Positions 22,762-35,000 of a stretch of 64,000 nt of DNA are shown here, one piece after another. The DNA is from Dromaius novaehollandiae (taxonomy: Eukaryota > Chordata > Aves > Casuariiformes > Dromaiidae). The stretch spans positions 40,186,254-40,250,253 of the forward strand of contig NC_088100.1 in assembly GCF_036370855.1 (NCBI RefSeq). The letters run 5' to 3'. The translations under genes were made by a program, and so were the position numbers. Under the pieces are notes generated by a model. The model was not told the origin of the DNA and ran no database searches. It saw nothing but the letters and a program-made list of their open reading frames with translations. Position 1 is the first letter of the stretch; the number at the start of each line of letters is the position of its first letter.

Positions 22762-25725
22762 GTAAGTAAAAAATAACTTTTTTAGACTTCTTTTTAAATA
22801 AGAATAAAGACACTAGTCATGATTAAGCTATTTTTGTTTAGAATACTATCTAAAATACTTTCAGTATTTTTTTTCTTTTCATTTAAGACTCTCTTAAACT
22901 GATTAGTAATGACTCTTGATTAAAACATTTGTGGAAGTGTAATATTAGGTTGCTAACAGGCATTTTCTGGCTCTGCCACAGCATTATATTTGATTTTGCT
23001 CAAAGTATTTTCTCTCTCAGCCTCTGTTCCTGTCTGTAAAATGGAGATAATGATTTTCCCACTGTTACTATTTGAACCGTAAATTTTGTATACTAATTAG
23101 TACATGGAATGTGGTGTTTTAGGTGCTACTTTCAATACAGGGAATAAATGTAGCCTTTTTTGACCCAAGTGCCTACATCAGGAAATCACAGTTCACTTCT
23201 ATTAGGAGGTAAAATTGAAGATATAATCAGGTATTTTGTCTAGTTAGAAATATGAAATTCTTCTTTCTTAAATACAAAAGTCAAAGAAGAAATGACAACT
23301 TTGCTTTTCTGCATTCTTTCAGGTGGCATCTTCATAGCTCACACCACCCCAGACTTTTACCTGAGCCTTTTTCCTTCTTATGATGCTTCTGCAAAGCATG
23401 CTATGCTTCTGCAATTGTCAGTTTTCTTGACTGTATGCATCTCTCTACTGTTTCTTTGTTTCTGTCATCATTTCATGTTCATAATAAATAAGCAATTAAG
23501 CATGCTGAAATTGCTCTTTAAGAATTAGAAGGATGGAAATCACACATTGATTGTTAGAAAAGCTTCCTACTATCTATTTAAATTTGGCCAAATTCACAGT
23601 TGTTTTGAGTATGCATGAGTTGCATTTTTTCCCACTGGAGGCATTCTAGCTGTAGATTAAATGCTAAGATTACCCTTCTCAATGGACGTGCTCTTGTAAA
23701 GCTGAGTCAGATCAGCTCGGGCTGCTCCAGGCCCTGCCACAACAGGCTGAGGAATTCCAGCAGGAACTCCATAGCAGAAGCTGTGACTCGACCTGTGCAA
23801 TCTTGTGCTCCTTCACTAAATATTCCCATTGGAAGTGGGAATTTCTGACCCTGCAAACATGCTTCCTGCATTACTCATCCCTATCATGTTCCCAAAATAG
23901 AATGGGCTTGGTCAGTGAATGAATCTTGGATCCCGTAGGGAAAAGCAATGAGTAGCTGTGTTTCTTAGTATGTCATAACACACAGTAAAGATGGAATTGG
24001 GTTATCACAGATAACCTAGTTCAGATATTTCCCAGTCTTGGATTGCTTAGCTTTGCAGCCTCAACTGCAGAATTGTTTGCAGTATTACTAATTATCCTGC
24101 AAAGTTTATAAATCACAAGCCGAAGGCAGATATACAGTTAACATCTCAAAGTGGACTTCTGAACTGAAAAGGATAGCCACTTCATAGTGTGAAAAATGGG
24201 AAATAAAAGTACATACAAGAAGTACACCTCACTCTTTAGTGGTATGGAAATTTTGATATCCATTGAGAATAGGCAGAAAAGTAGTATTTGAGCTCACTTT
24301 CAGCTTGGATTAGGCAAATAATTCACTTCAAAAATGTGAAGAATTCAAATCTGCAATATGTGAAATGCCTAGACTGACAGACTTGATGGCTGGACCTGTA
24401 CAGACCTTTGCTGCAAACAGGGTCCCTTAGAAACTCTTAAGAGGCTGAAAGAACATTTCAGAAAAAAAGTATCCCTTTATTGTAAGGCTGAGTTCTCCTG
24501 TTATTCCCTAAGCTTTTAACTAATGGTCCCTGTCTGAGACAGGGTGCTGAGCAATGCGGACATTTGGTCTAAATTAGTATGGCAGTTATGTTTATCCATC
24601 CTCTTTGAGGACTTAAGAATTGCAGTTTTCTTTAGAAGGTGGCTTTGAGATTATTAAACCTCAAATGATGTTTAGTGATGGGTTATTGGTATAGTAACAA
24701 AGTGTAAATTCGGGGACTGAATTGCTGTACTCTTCAAAACTGTAGTTTGATTGCTGGATCAGTAGCTGGATACCATGGTGCTAAACCAAACTGTACTGCT
24801 GCCTTATCCAAGTACTAAAGTGTCTGGTTATTTGGATTGGGATTTCTGTTTCTTTCTTTGGGTTTTCTTATGCTTTCTCAAGAGACTTTTAACAGTGTTA
24901 TTGGAATAGTTGTTGTTCTTCAACTGCCAGTGTCAAAGAATAAGTAGAAGCTTGTGCTGCCACATGTGCTAACTGATGTAATCAAAACAGTCTGCTGAGA
25001 GGCAGAATAGACAGTAGTTAATATAATAACTGTGCTGATTCAATGCTAATGCTACTGTCCAGTACTACTAGGTGACTGGGTTTTCCATTGTTTTGCTACA
25101 AAGCTAAGTGTTTAAATTGCGGCTTGAACAAATAAATTATGCTACACAGATAGTAATATTCTTCTAGAAAAACATTCAGTTGATCTGCTTCTTGCTATAC
25201 AGCTTCTTTTGTCTTTTTATCTTTGATTTTTGGAAAATACTGGAACATTCATGTTAATTGTAATTAATCATCCAGCTATTGTATTAGAGCGGTAGTAACA
25301 TCAGTGACTACTAGACTGGGTTAGATGGGGAGGTTGAGGTAAAAGTCTTTCTGCGTTAGGCTGAAATTTGAAGTTCTAAATCTGTTCTTTGCATTTATTA
25401 TGTGTACCAAATATATAAGAATGCTTAATGCTGTACTTTAAAAATTTTAGGTGAGTGGAGCAGTAGACACAAATAAGTCTAATGTCTTCAAGACACAGGC
25501 TTTTATATTCACATTACAAAAAGTTTTTTTCTGGTGGTATAATCGCTTTTGACACTCACTTTATCTAGAAAAGCCTTCCTTGATTTGTTTAACTCGGAAG
25601 AGAGAAGCTTGAAAATGTTCACTAAATTCTAAATTACTGTCTTTTTATAAAGGATCAGATTAACATTTGTCTGAAAGTGAAACCACTTGCTTAGTCTCAA
25701 TCTTGTTTTCTTTCCTCCCTTCCAG
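22762..25725 (+). other. ZNF292 intron 5
   Basis: A 3 kb intron holding a MIR-like fragment (about 22,945-23,115). A locally GC-richer patch lies near 23,700-23,800 without a recognisable gene. The acceptor is CCTTCCAG at 25,725. Confidence 0.8.
22945..23115 (+). mobile_element. MIR-like SINE fragment
   Basis: The segment passes through 'ggctctgccacagcatta' and 'cagcctctgttcctgtctg' to 'taaaatggagataatgat', which is the order of the conserved core of amniote MIR-type SINEs in sense orientation. The 5' tRNA-derived part is not recognisable. It lies about 180 bases downstream of exon 5. Confidence 0.68.
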
Positions 25726-25862
25726 ATTGCAGAAGTAGATTGCAAAGATGCTCTGGAAATGATTTGTAACCTAGAATCTGATGGAGATGAAAAAAGTGCT
25801 CTAATTTTATGTGCAGCATTTTTATCTCGCCAGCTGCAGCAGGGAGAGATGTACTGTGCCTG
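25726..25862 (+). CDS. ZNF292: ZNF292 exon 6
   Basis: The exon is 137 nt, starting in phase 0. It encodes IAEVDCKDALEMICNLESDG, then DEKSALILCAAFLSRQLQQGEMYCA, and two bases of a Trp codon. Both blocks match human ZNF292 closely. The acceptor is TTCCAG and the donor is TG|GTGAGT. Confidence 0.95.
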
Positions 25863-27182
25863 GTGAGTTTGTTTTTTGCTAATGGAAATAAAATTAGTTT
25901 TGGCAACATATAGCTGATACATGAGCCGTAAGTTAACATTCTCTATTCTTTAAAATCTATGAGCTAAACATGAAGGAGATTAGGCTTTTGGAAAGCTTAA
26001 AAAAAAAAAAAAAAAAAAAAAGGAAGTATTTGACATGATTAGCTTCTATTATGGGAGTTTGAAGGCAGCACTGTATAATGAGGCATTAACAAATAACAGT
26101 AGCTTTTTAATAATTTTTCTTGACAATAATAATATGCTGTAGAAATGAGGAATTTAATATCTGCAGGCAGCTAGTTAGCATTATGATGAATTTCTGCACT
26201 GAAAACAGAATACTAGCGATTGGAAAAATAGATTTTTGCCTAAGATACTTTTTTCCCTTCTGTCCTTATTTTATAACACAGAATTCTTTCCTCTGAGAAA
26301 CTTCTGGAAAGGAAGTTACAGCAAAAGTAATAAGCTTGCTAAAATTACTTGTTGTTTAGGAGTTGATTTCCTTGCTCTGGAAACAAATAACAAGTCTTTG
26401 TGGGGAGATATTTGAGCTGTTAGACTCTGAACTTCTGACTGCTAAAAGTTTAGCTGGGCTTCCAAACCTGTACAGTTCCTGACAGACTTGCAGTTACCTC
26501 TTCTGCATGTGCAGCCGCCGTAGGACGTCTAATGCAGGATTTTGCGTTAACATATTCTGCTAAAGTTTGGGGGTTTACACCATCCCACAATACATTAAAC
26601 ATTCTTGGCTATTTACACCTAAGGAGGGCCTAGCATTTGGGAAACTACTAATATTTAGAATTAAGTGGTGTAAGTTAATGTAGATAAAGTAGTCGTATTT
26701 GTCTTTTGGGACTAATTTTGCACTAAATCACAGTTAGATTCAGCTCTGAAAACAGAGCAGCTGAAGAAAAATGTACCTACTACAGAGAAAAGCTGTTCTA
26801 CTGTAGCTGTTGATAATTACCAAGAATTCAAAAATGTAAAATTCAAGTCTGTGGAGTAGAGAGTAAACTACTTGGCAATATTTTTTCAATACAGAATCGT
26901 GAGTCTGTAAATTATGTAGTATAAATTGACGCAGTACTGGTTTTATTCTGATCTATTCTTCTAGAATTGAGTCATTGAGATAATTTTGAAAATTAGATAC
27001 TGATAATGAGGGTATATTTTTAAGAGCTTTTATCTATAAAAAGGTTTTTCTTCAGGTATTTCTTCAGGATCAGGTTTTTCTTCTTTGAGGGGCAAAATAG
27101 AAACTCTTCCCAAGCATGCACTTCTTGTGATTAGATTTTGTGGTTGCATTGCTGTTCTTGAAATATTTTTCTCTTTTTCTAG
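25863..27182 (+). other. ZNF292 intron 6, with A23 tract
   Basis: A 1.3 kb AT-rich intron. A 23-base A tract spans 25,999-26,021; it has no obvious retroposed body in front of it. Short TTCTTCAGG-type direct repeats lie near 27,045-27,075. The acceptor is TTTTTCTAG at 27,182. Confidence 0.8.
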
Positions 27183-27324
27183 GGAACTGACTCTTTTCTG
27201 GAGTAAACTGCAGCAAAGGGTAGAGCCTTCTGTTCCAGTGTATCTAGAGAGATGTCGTCAACTTTCTGTATTAACTAAGACTGTTTATCACATTTTCTTC
27301 CTGATTAAAGTAATTAATTCAGAG
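27183..27324 (+). CDS. ZNF292: ZNF292 exon 7
   Basis: The exon is 142 nt. The first G completes Trp, then it reads ELTLFWSKLQQRVEPSVPVY, LERCRQLSVLTKTVYHIFFL and IKVINSE, ending in phase 0 before GTAAGG. This is nearly identical to the human protein. Strong conservation of this fingerless region suggests a structured protein-interaction domain, which is inference. Confidence 0.95.
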
Positions 27325-29017
27325 GTAAGGAAACTTCTGAAAGAATATTTTTTATGAAACTTTTTATGAAACTCTGAACAGGAAGACTTACTAAAGCTGC
27401 TTAGACATTTGGTTTCTTAGTGTAGAATCAGCTTTGGGGCAATCATAATTGGTTTTAAGACCTTTGCAACTTCCTTGTGTAGGCAAACTACAAGCTGATT
27501 CATTCTAAGTCATTACAGCTTTATGCTCCTTTGGGGGGAAATAAAAGGGGGGGGGGGGGTAAACAGAAGAGCTGGATGCCACAACTGAGATGAAGGAAAA
27601 ATCTAAAGGTGAGGTTTATAGCCTCCTAATGTTGTCCATGTCCTCTAAATGAGATAATTTCTATTAGGAGATCCTAACATTCCTCTTCATTATTTTTAGT
27701 ATTTCAAATATTACAGAAAATGGCGAGGAAAAGTTTGTGAGGAGAGGAAATGAAGTCTGTATATTAACATATTAAAAAAACCTACAAAAAACAAAAAAAA
27801 AATCCTTTTTGATCTGCCACTAAGAATACAATTTGTTTTGATAAATGAAAGCTTTCCTTTTGTGGACTTAGATTTTATGTTGTATTTGAAACTCAGTTCA
27901 TATATCTCAGCTAACCTTGTCATCTCATTTTCCTATTCTCCTCTCATTAGTATTTGTGCTATTTAACATTTATAGTTTTAAATCTAGTTCTTTCTTAACC
28001 TTTCGATTTGAGGAATTCTGTAGTTCTATATATTTATTCTAAGAATAAAAAATGTCCCTATGTGATGTTATAGTATGGCTAATCACTGGCTTCCAATCTT
28101 AAAGATGATTTTTTCCCAAAGATCTGAACTAAACTGGCGGGGGGGAGGAAAACAATTTCACAGAGGCTTGTGATATTAAGCGTTTTGTCTGCTCCATGTC
28201 ATACTGATTTTTCCTCAGTGAGCAGTGGATCATTTCATTGATGGCAGAAATTTGATACCATATGGGTAGTAGTGTTGTGCATTCATAAATACCCTGGACT
28301 TTATTTTCATGTATACCAAAGCCTCTCTGCGCTTTCTTGGCAGCATGAAGGGACTGTAAAGTGAAAAAAATATTTAGTTTGCCAGGGGTATAAATGAGAA
28401 AAGGCTATCCACGTGACCTTTGAAACCTTTAAGTGGTGGAATATTTAACTATACAATATTTTCAGTTGGAATCAAGCCTTGTGTTTAATTAAAGTCATTT
28501 GACTTTGACGTGGCATAATCTTTAAAAATAAAAATAAACCTTTACACTTCAAGTAAGTGATGCCCAGATTATGGAGCTTTTTGAAAATCATGTGCTTCTC
28601 TTACTTTAGCAGTAGAACTTCCTATCATTTGAATTTTACCTACTGTTAACTTAATGCCCCATAGAAACTCATGTCAGAGAATTTTGACATACTTGGGAGG
28701 CTTTATTTGGTGCAGAAGGCTCAATGTTGCATAAACATAAACTCTGAACAACTCTAGCATGCAATCCCAAAGTCATCAAACCAAACAGAACATGCAGTTA
28801 ATTTGTATTTTAGTTGTATGTAAACTTTTAGTAGCATGAAGACAAATTATGCAACTTAACAGCATTTAAAGACCAATCACTGTGCTTCTTAAAATACATA
28901 TTATAAAACTTCAAGTGTATTTTTCTGACACTTAGGATTGGATAATGATACCTTGTATTTACAAATATAAAAAGGGTTATGATAAGCTGACTTACTAAAT
29001 TTAGTCCTGCTTTACAG
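27325..29017 (+). other. ZNF292 intron 7, with G13 tract
   Basis: A 1.7 kb intron without a recognised gene. It includes a G13 tract at 27,547-27,559 and a G7 run at 28,139-28,145. The acceptor is GCTTTACAG at 29,017. Confidence 0.8.
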
Positions 29018-32000
29018 ATTGATGGTGCTGGACTTGCAACCTGCATTGAACTGTGTGTGAAAGCATTGCGCTTGGAATCCAGTGAAAATACAGATGTCAA
29101 GATATCTATTTGCAAGACTATCTCCTGCTTGCTTCCAGATGATCTGGAGGTTAAACGTGCTTGTCAGCTGAGTGAATTTCTTCTCGAACCTACTGTGGAT
29201 GCATATTATGCTGTTGAAATGCTATATAATCAGCCTGACCAGAAGTATGACGAAGAGAATCTTCCAATACCAAATTCATTGCGCTGTGAGCTCTTACTTG
29301 TACTGAAAACTCAGTGGCCTTTTGATCCAGAATTCTGGGACTGGAAAACTCTAAAGCGTCAGTGTCTCGCATTGATGGGAGAGGAGGCATCCATTGTGTC
29401 TTCAATAGATGAACTAAATGACAGCGAAGTTTATGAGAAGGTTGAGGATTGCCAAGAAGACAATAAAGAAACTTCCGTGAATGGGCTTGCTGGCAGTTTT
29501 GATGAAGCTACAAGCCTTCTTAAAGGTATCAGAGATGAAAAGCAGAAAAAGAGAGAAATTAAAAAACTCAGAGAGAGAGGGTTCATATCAGCTAGATTTA
29601 GGAACTGGCAAGCTTATATGCAGTATTGCGTGTTATGCGACAAAGAATTTCTAGGTCATAGAATAGTTAGGCATGCGCAGAAACATTATAAAGATGGAAT
29701 TTACAGTTGCCCTATTTGTGCCCAAAATTTTAATTCTAAAGAAACCTTTGTTCCCCATGTAACTTTGCATGTTAAAAAATCCAGCAAAGAGAGATTGGCT
29801 GCTATGAAACCACTGAGAAGATTGGGAAGACCTCCTAAAGTAGCAACTGCCAATGAGAATCAGAAAACTGATTCCATATCCAAACAGGAACAGCGGCCCA
29901 TTAAGAAGAACAGCCTCTATTCAACAGACTTCATTGTATTTAATGATAATGATGGCTCAGATGATGAAAATGATGATAAAGATAAACCTTATGTACCAGA
30001 GATAGTGCCAGTTCAAAAGACACTACCTGTTAATGAATTCACCTGCCCTGTAACATTTTGTAAAAAAGGCTTTAAATATTTTAAAAATCTGATAGCACAT
30101 GCAAAGGGGCATAAAGACAATGAAGAAGCTAAACGTTTTCTTGAAATGCAAAGCAAAAAAGTGATTTGCCAGTACTGTAGACGACATTTCGTAAGTGTTA
30201 CTCACCTGAATGATCACTTACAAATGCACTGTGGCAGCAAACCTTATATCTGCATACAAATGAAATGTAAGGCTGGTTTTAACAGTTATGCTGAGCTGCT
30301 GACTCATAGGAAAGAGCATCAAGTCTTTAGAGCAAAGTGTATGTTTCCTAAATGTGGCAGAGTGTTTTCTGAAGCGTATTTACTCTATGATCATGAAGCA
30401 CAACACTATAATACTTATACCTGCAAATTCACTGGCTGTGGAAAAGTGTACCGTTCTCAGAACGAACTGGAAAAGCATGTTGAAGATCACAGCAAGCAGC
30501 CTGAAAAAGTACAACAGCCTGAAGGCCAGACTAATCAAACTGATCTTAGTCAACCTTCTAAAGTTAATGAAAATACTGATGGCATTGCTGTTAAAGAAGA
30601 ATTGACGTCTCCTCCAGCTGACAGTCGAAGTAGTTTTACTGAAGGAGAAAATCACGTCTGGGATCAAGTCAAAGCAGAACCAGTAGGGACTGAAAGTGCA
30701 AATGTATCAGCAAGCATACTGAGGCAAAGCGATTCCTTGCCTAATGTTGGTTCAGAGCAGTCTACTACAAGTTCAGTGAAGACAGAAGCAGCAATTCCAC
30801 CAAGCAGTGTTAAGCTGCCTGCCGTTAACCAGAAGGTCCGAGATAACTCTGTAAAACGAGGTAAATTGACAGCTACTACCGGTAAAGTCGATACCAGTAA
30901 ATCTGGAACCCAGCAGTTGTGCTCATCAGTTGATTCTTGTCTTCCAGTTTTCCAAGAAAGAAAGGAAGAAGATTGTCTCAGTCAGTCCCAGAATATTCAA
31001 AATATTTCTGTGAGTTCAGAAGCACTAACACCAGAAGCTCTTGAATCAAAAAGCTTAGAAAGACAAGTGAGTGTTGTAAATCCATTCAGCATGCAGAATC
31101 AGACAGGATATCGAAACAGCATACCCCTTTCCAAACTTGAAATTGAAGACAGTATTAAGGCTGCAGCTAATCTATATAACCTGCCTTTAAAAACTTTGGA
31201 GAGTATTACATTTATTCCATCACAGCCTAGCATAAATAATTCTTTAGTTCCAGCTGTGTCAGCAGCAGCCCCAATTCAGAAATTTAATTGTCAAGTTGAA
31301 GGGTGTACTCGAACATACAACTCATCACAGAGCATTGGCAAACATATGAAGGCAGCACATCCTGATCAATATGCTGCATTTAAAATGCAGCGTAAAAATA
31401 AGAAACCTCGAAAATCCAGCAATTTGCAAAATACACCGAATGATGGGAAGATTGTATATTTTATGCCATCACAAGTAGGCAATCCGAGTAGTGCTGCTTT
31501 TACTGCACAAAACAAAACTAGTTTGAATCCCACCTGTTCCAGTCAAGTGCAACATGTCTCGAGTACGCTTTTCCCAGCCCACCTGGAAAATTTGACTAAT
31601 CCTGTGTTGCCTACAGTGGCAAGTGTCATAAATCCAAGTTTGTCTACTCGTATTAAAAGTGAGCCTGAGAGTGTTTTATGTTCCCAAATGGAAAATTTGT
31701 CTGGTGCAACTTTACCTACCCAGTTGGAAGATCTGGCAAAAACAGTTATGCCTTTGAATATTGATGGCAGTTCAGATCCTTTTCTTCCTCTGCCTGTGGA
31801 AAATGGTCCGATGTCTCTCTTTCCTTCGCCAGGGGAAAATGCTCCAAATTCAGTCTTCTCACAACTGGAAAATAATACAAATAACTTTTCATCACAACTA
31901 GAAGGAAACACTAGTTCTGCTTTCCCAAAAGAGGAAACTGTTGATCAAATATTTCCCTCACGAGTGAGTAGTGAAAATAACTTCAACGTAACTAGTTCAC

Positions 32001-35000
32001 AACATCCAGCTTCAGAAAAGGTGAAAAAAGATCGTGGCCGGGGTCCAAATGGGAAAGAAAGGAAGCCAAAGCACAACAAGCGGGCAAAATGGCCAGCAAT
32101 AATTCGGGATGGGAAATTTATCTGTAGCAGGTGTTTCAGAGTTTTTACTAATCCTAGATCACTTGGTGGTCACTTATCAAAGAGGTCATATTGTAAGCCT
32201 CTTGAAGGCTCAGAAATTTCCTCAGAAGCTCTGCAAGCTAATGGACAGTCTTTGCTTGCCAGTATGATTCTTTCCTCAAATTCATTAAATTTGCAGCAAC
32301 CTCAGGAGTCTACCTTCAATCCAGAATCGTGTTTTAAAGATCCATCATTCCTGCAGTTGCTTGCAACTGAAAATCGTTCCACAGCCTTACTGCAGACTAT
32401 GTTTCCACGGGCCAATGTGACTAACTTTAATACCAGTGGGAATGAGGAAGGAAATCAAATTATAAAACAAGCCTTGGAAACTGCAGGCATCCCAAGTACG
32501 TTTGATAACACAGAAGTACTCCCACATGTAGTTGCAACAAGTTGCGTCACTGGTACGACTCAAATAAATGCAGCTGTTCTCCCCAGTTCAACTGTGTCAC
32601 CTCTGTTGCAGACAGTCTGTAGCCCGAATACCCTGCTAACAGACCAAAACAGGACCTTAAATGACAAAATTCCTTCAATAAATGAATGCAAGACTTTGCC
32701 TGCTTTTGCAACAGATGATCTAATGCTAAAACCTATTGAAAATAGCTTATGTTCTAGCTCATTTTCTACTGTTGCAGCAGCACAAAACTTTGCAGGGAAT
32801 AGTTCACGAGTTTCAGTTATAAGTAGTCCCAAGAATACAGGATCAAGTAACTTGAATAAGAAGGGAACCAGCGCTTCAAAGAGGAAGAGAAAAGCAACTA
32901 CACCCTTGCTTGCACCTAACGCATCGCAGAAAGTAGTAGTAAATAATATAACAACAATGGGACTTCTAGCCAAAAGCACTGAAGCAAATGTGCAAATACA
33001 GGGAGATAATTTTCAGTCAAACTTGCTGGCAAATTGTGATTCACAAGCGGCGGTGGAAAATCTCACGCAGAAATTAAGTAATGTTGACAATCAATTATTC
33101 ATGGCCAGTATCAAAGACAATTTCAAAACAGATCTTGAAACTCATACAACGTTAACCCCTTTAACAGTAAAAACTGAAAATGGGGATTCCCAAATGATGG
33201 CTTTAAACTCGTGTGTACAAGCAAATTCTGACGAACAGATTTCAGAAGACAACGTTATTCAGAACTTTGAAAAAACTCTTGAAATAATTAAAACTGCCAT
33301 GAATTCACAAATACTTGAAGTAAAAACTGAAATTCAGGATACTGTCACAGCTTCAGCACAGAACTCACAAGTAAATAATGGACAGACCTCTTCAGGAAGT
33401 TCTTCGCTTAATGTAAAATTACCCACTCACTCTCAGTTTGCAGTGCGTGCTGGGAATGTCACCGCTGCAAAGAGTAACTCTACTCAGTCTGAAACATCTC
33501 AAAAGGATGATACTCAAATATTGGAAATTTTGGAGGGCTTGCAGAAATTGAAACTAGAAAATGATTCATCCGTTCAGATCTCTGAGAATGTTTCCCAGTG
33601 TCCTCCAGCAGATATACTAGCACCAGCACTTCCTGTTGTATCAACTGAAAATAAACCCCTTGTCCAGACATCTTCAGAGACAAGTAACATTCAGTTTAGT
33701 GACAAAGTTCATAAGCCTTTTGTATGTCAAGATCAAGGCTGCAATTACAGTGCTATGACAAAAGATGCATTATTTAAACACTATGGCAAGGTTCATCAGT
33801 ACACTGCAGAAATGATACTAGAAATTAAGAAACATCAACTGAAGTATGCCCCATTTAAATGTGTTGTAACTACCTGTCCAAAAACATTCACAAGAAACTC
33901 TAATCTCCGTGCACACTGTCAGCTTGTGCATCACTTTACAACAGAGGAGATGGTAAAATTAAAAATTAAAAGACCTTATGGCAGAAGATCTCAAAATGAA
34001 ACTGTAAACTCAGCCCCAAGACCTGTTGAAATAAAGAATTTGCAGACACTGATAATGGAAGATAAAATTGCAGCCCCATTGGTCAAAGAAGCTCAGATAA
34101 AGGAAGCTGTAGAGCCTGTAAAAGTCTTAGAAAAGCTACTACCGGAAAAAAACATTCCTGAAAAACTGGAAAAACCTCCCCAAGTGGTTTCCCTTCCACC
34201 AGACCAACATAATGCAGTGTTGCTTGGTAATATACAGACACAACCAAAAGTACGCAAAGTTAGGAGGCACAGAAAGGAAAAAGAAGAGAGAAAACGTAGG
34301 AAGCCTGTAACAAAATCTCTGGAGTTTCCTAGTAGATACAGCCCTTATAGACCATATCGATGTGTCCATCAGGGCTGTTTTGCAGCTTTTACAATACAAC
34401 AAAATCTGATTCTTCATTATCAAGCTGTGCACAAATCAGACCTTTCCGCTTTCTCTGCGGAGGTGGAAGAAGAGAATGAGGCAAATAAGGAGGAACGCGA
34501 TGAGGCTGAAACCAAACCCACTGTCAGAGAGTTCAGGTGTGAGGTGAGCGACTGTTCGCGAATATTTCAGGAGGTTACTGGCTTGATACAGCATTATATG
34601 AAGCTTCATGACATGACCCCTGAGGAAATTGGAAACATGAAATCAGCTCTGGATGGGGGAAGGTTTTCTTGTGATCAGTCTCACTGTAAGTCTTCATTTA
34701 CAGCATATTTTAACTACATTATACATCTTGAGACAGATCATAATATTAAGATAAGGCCAAACAAAGGAGAAGATGATGGCATATTCAAGTGCGACTGTGA
34801 AGGCTGTGACCGTATTTATGCTACTAGATCTAACCTTCTAAGGCATATTTTTAATAAACATAATGACAGGCATAAAGATCATCTAATAAGACCCAGGAGA
34901 CTGACACCGGGTCAGGAAAATATTTCAAGTAAGGCAAATCAGGAGAAACCATTTAAGTCTAAACAGAGAGGATTGAAACACCGTTCAGGAAAAGAAGGTA

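Noticed and set aside
25999-26021. A23 tract as the tail of a processed pseudogene
   Set aside because: The 150 bases before it are ZNF292 exon 6 and its intron, with no retroposed body or target-site duplication visible.
29057-29059. Possible translation start of a 2,381-residue protein at 29,057
   Set aside because: The codon is GTG inside the exon; the frame is open back to the splice acceptor at 29,017 and joins exon 7 in phase, so it is not a start.
31543-31911. Minus-strand open frame of 122 codons inside ZNF292 exon 8
   Set aside because: It mirrors the repetitive Ser/Asn/Glu-rich linker on the coding strand and has no independent protein features.
32560-32979. Minus-strand open frame of 139 codons inside ZNF292 exon 8
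   Set aside because: Antisense shadow of the coding exon; no recognisable domain or splice context.
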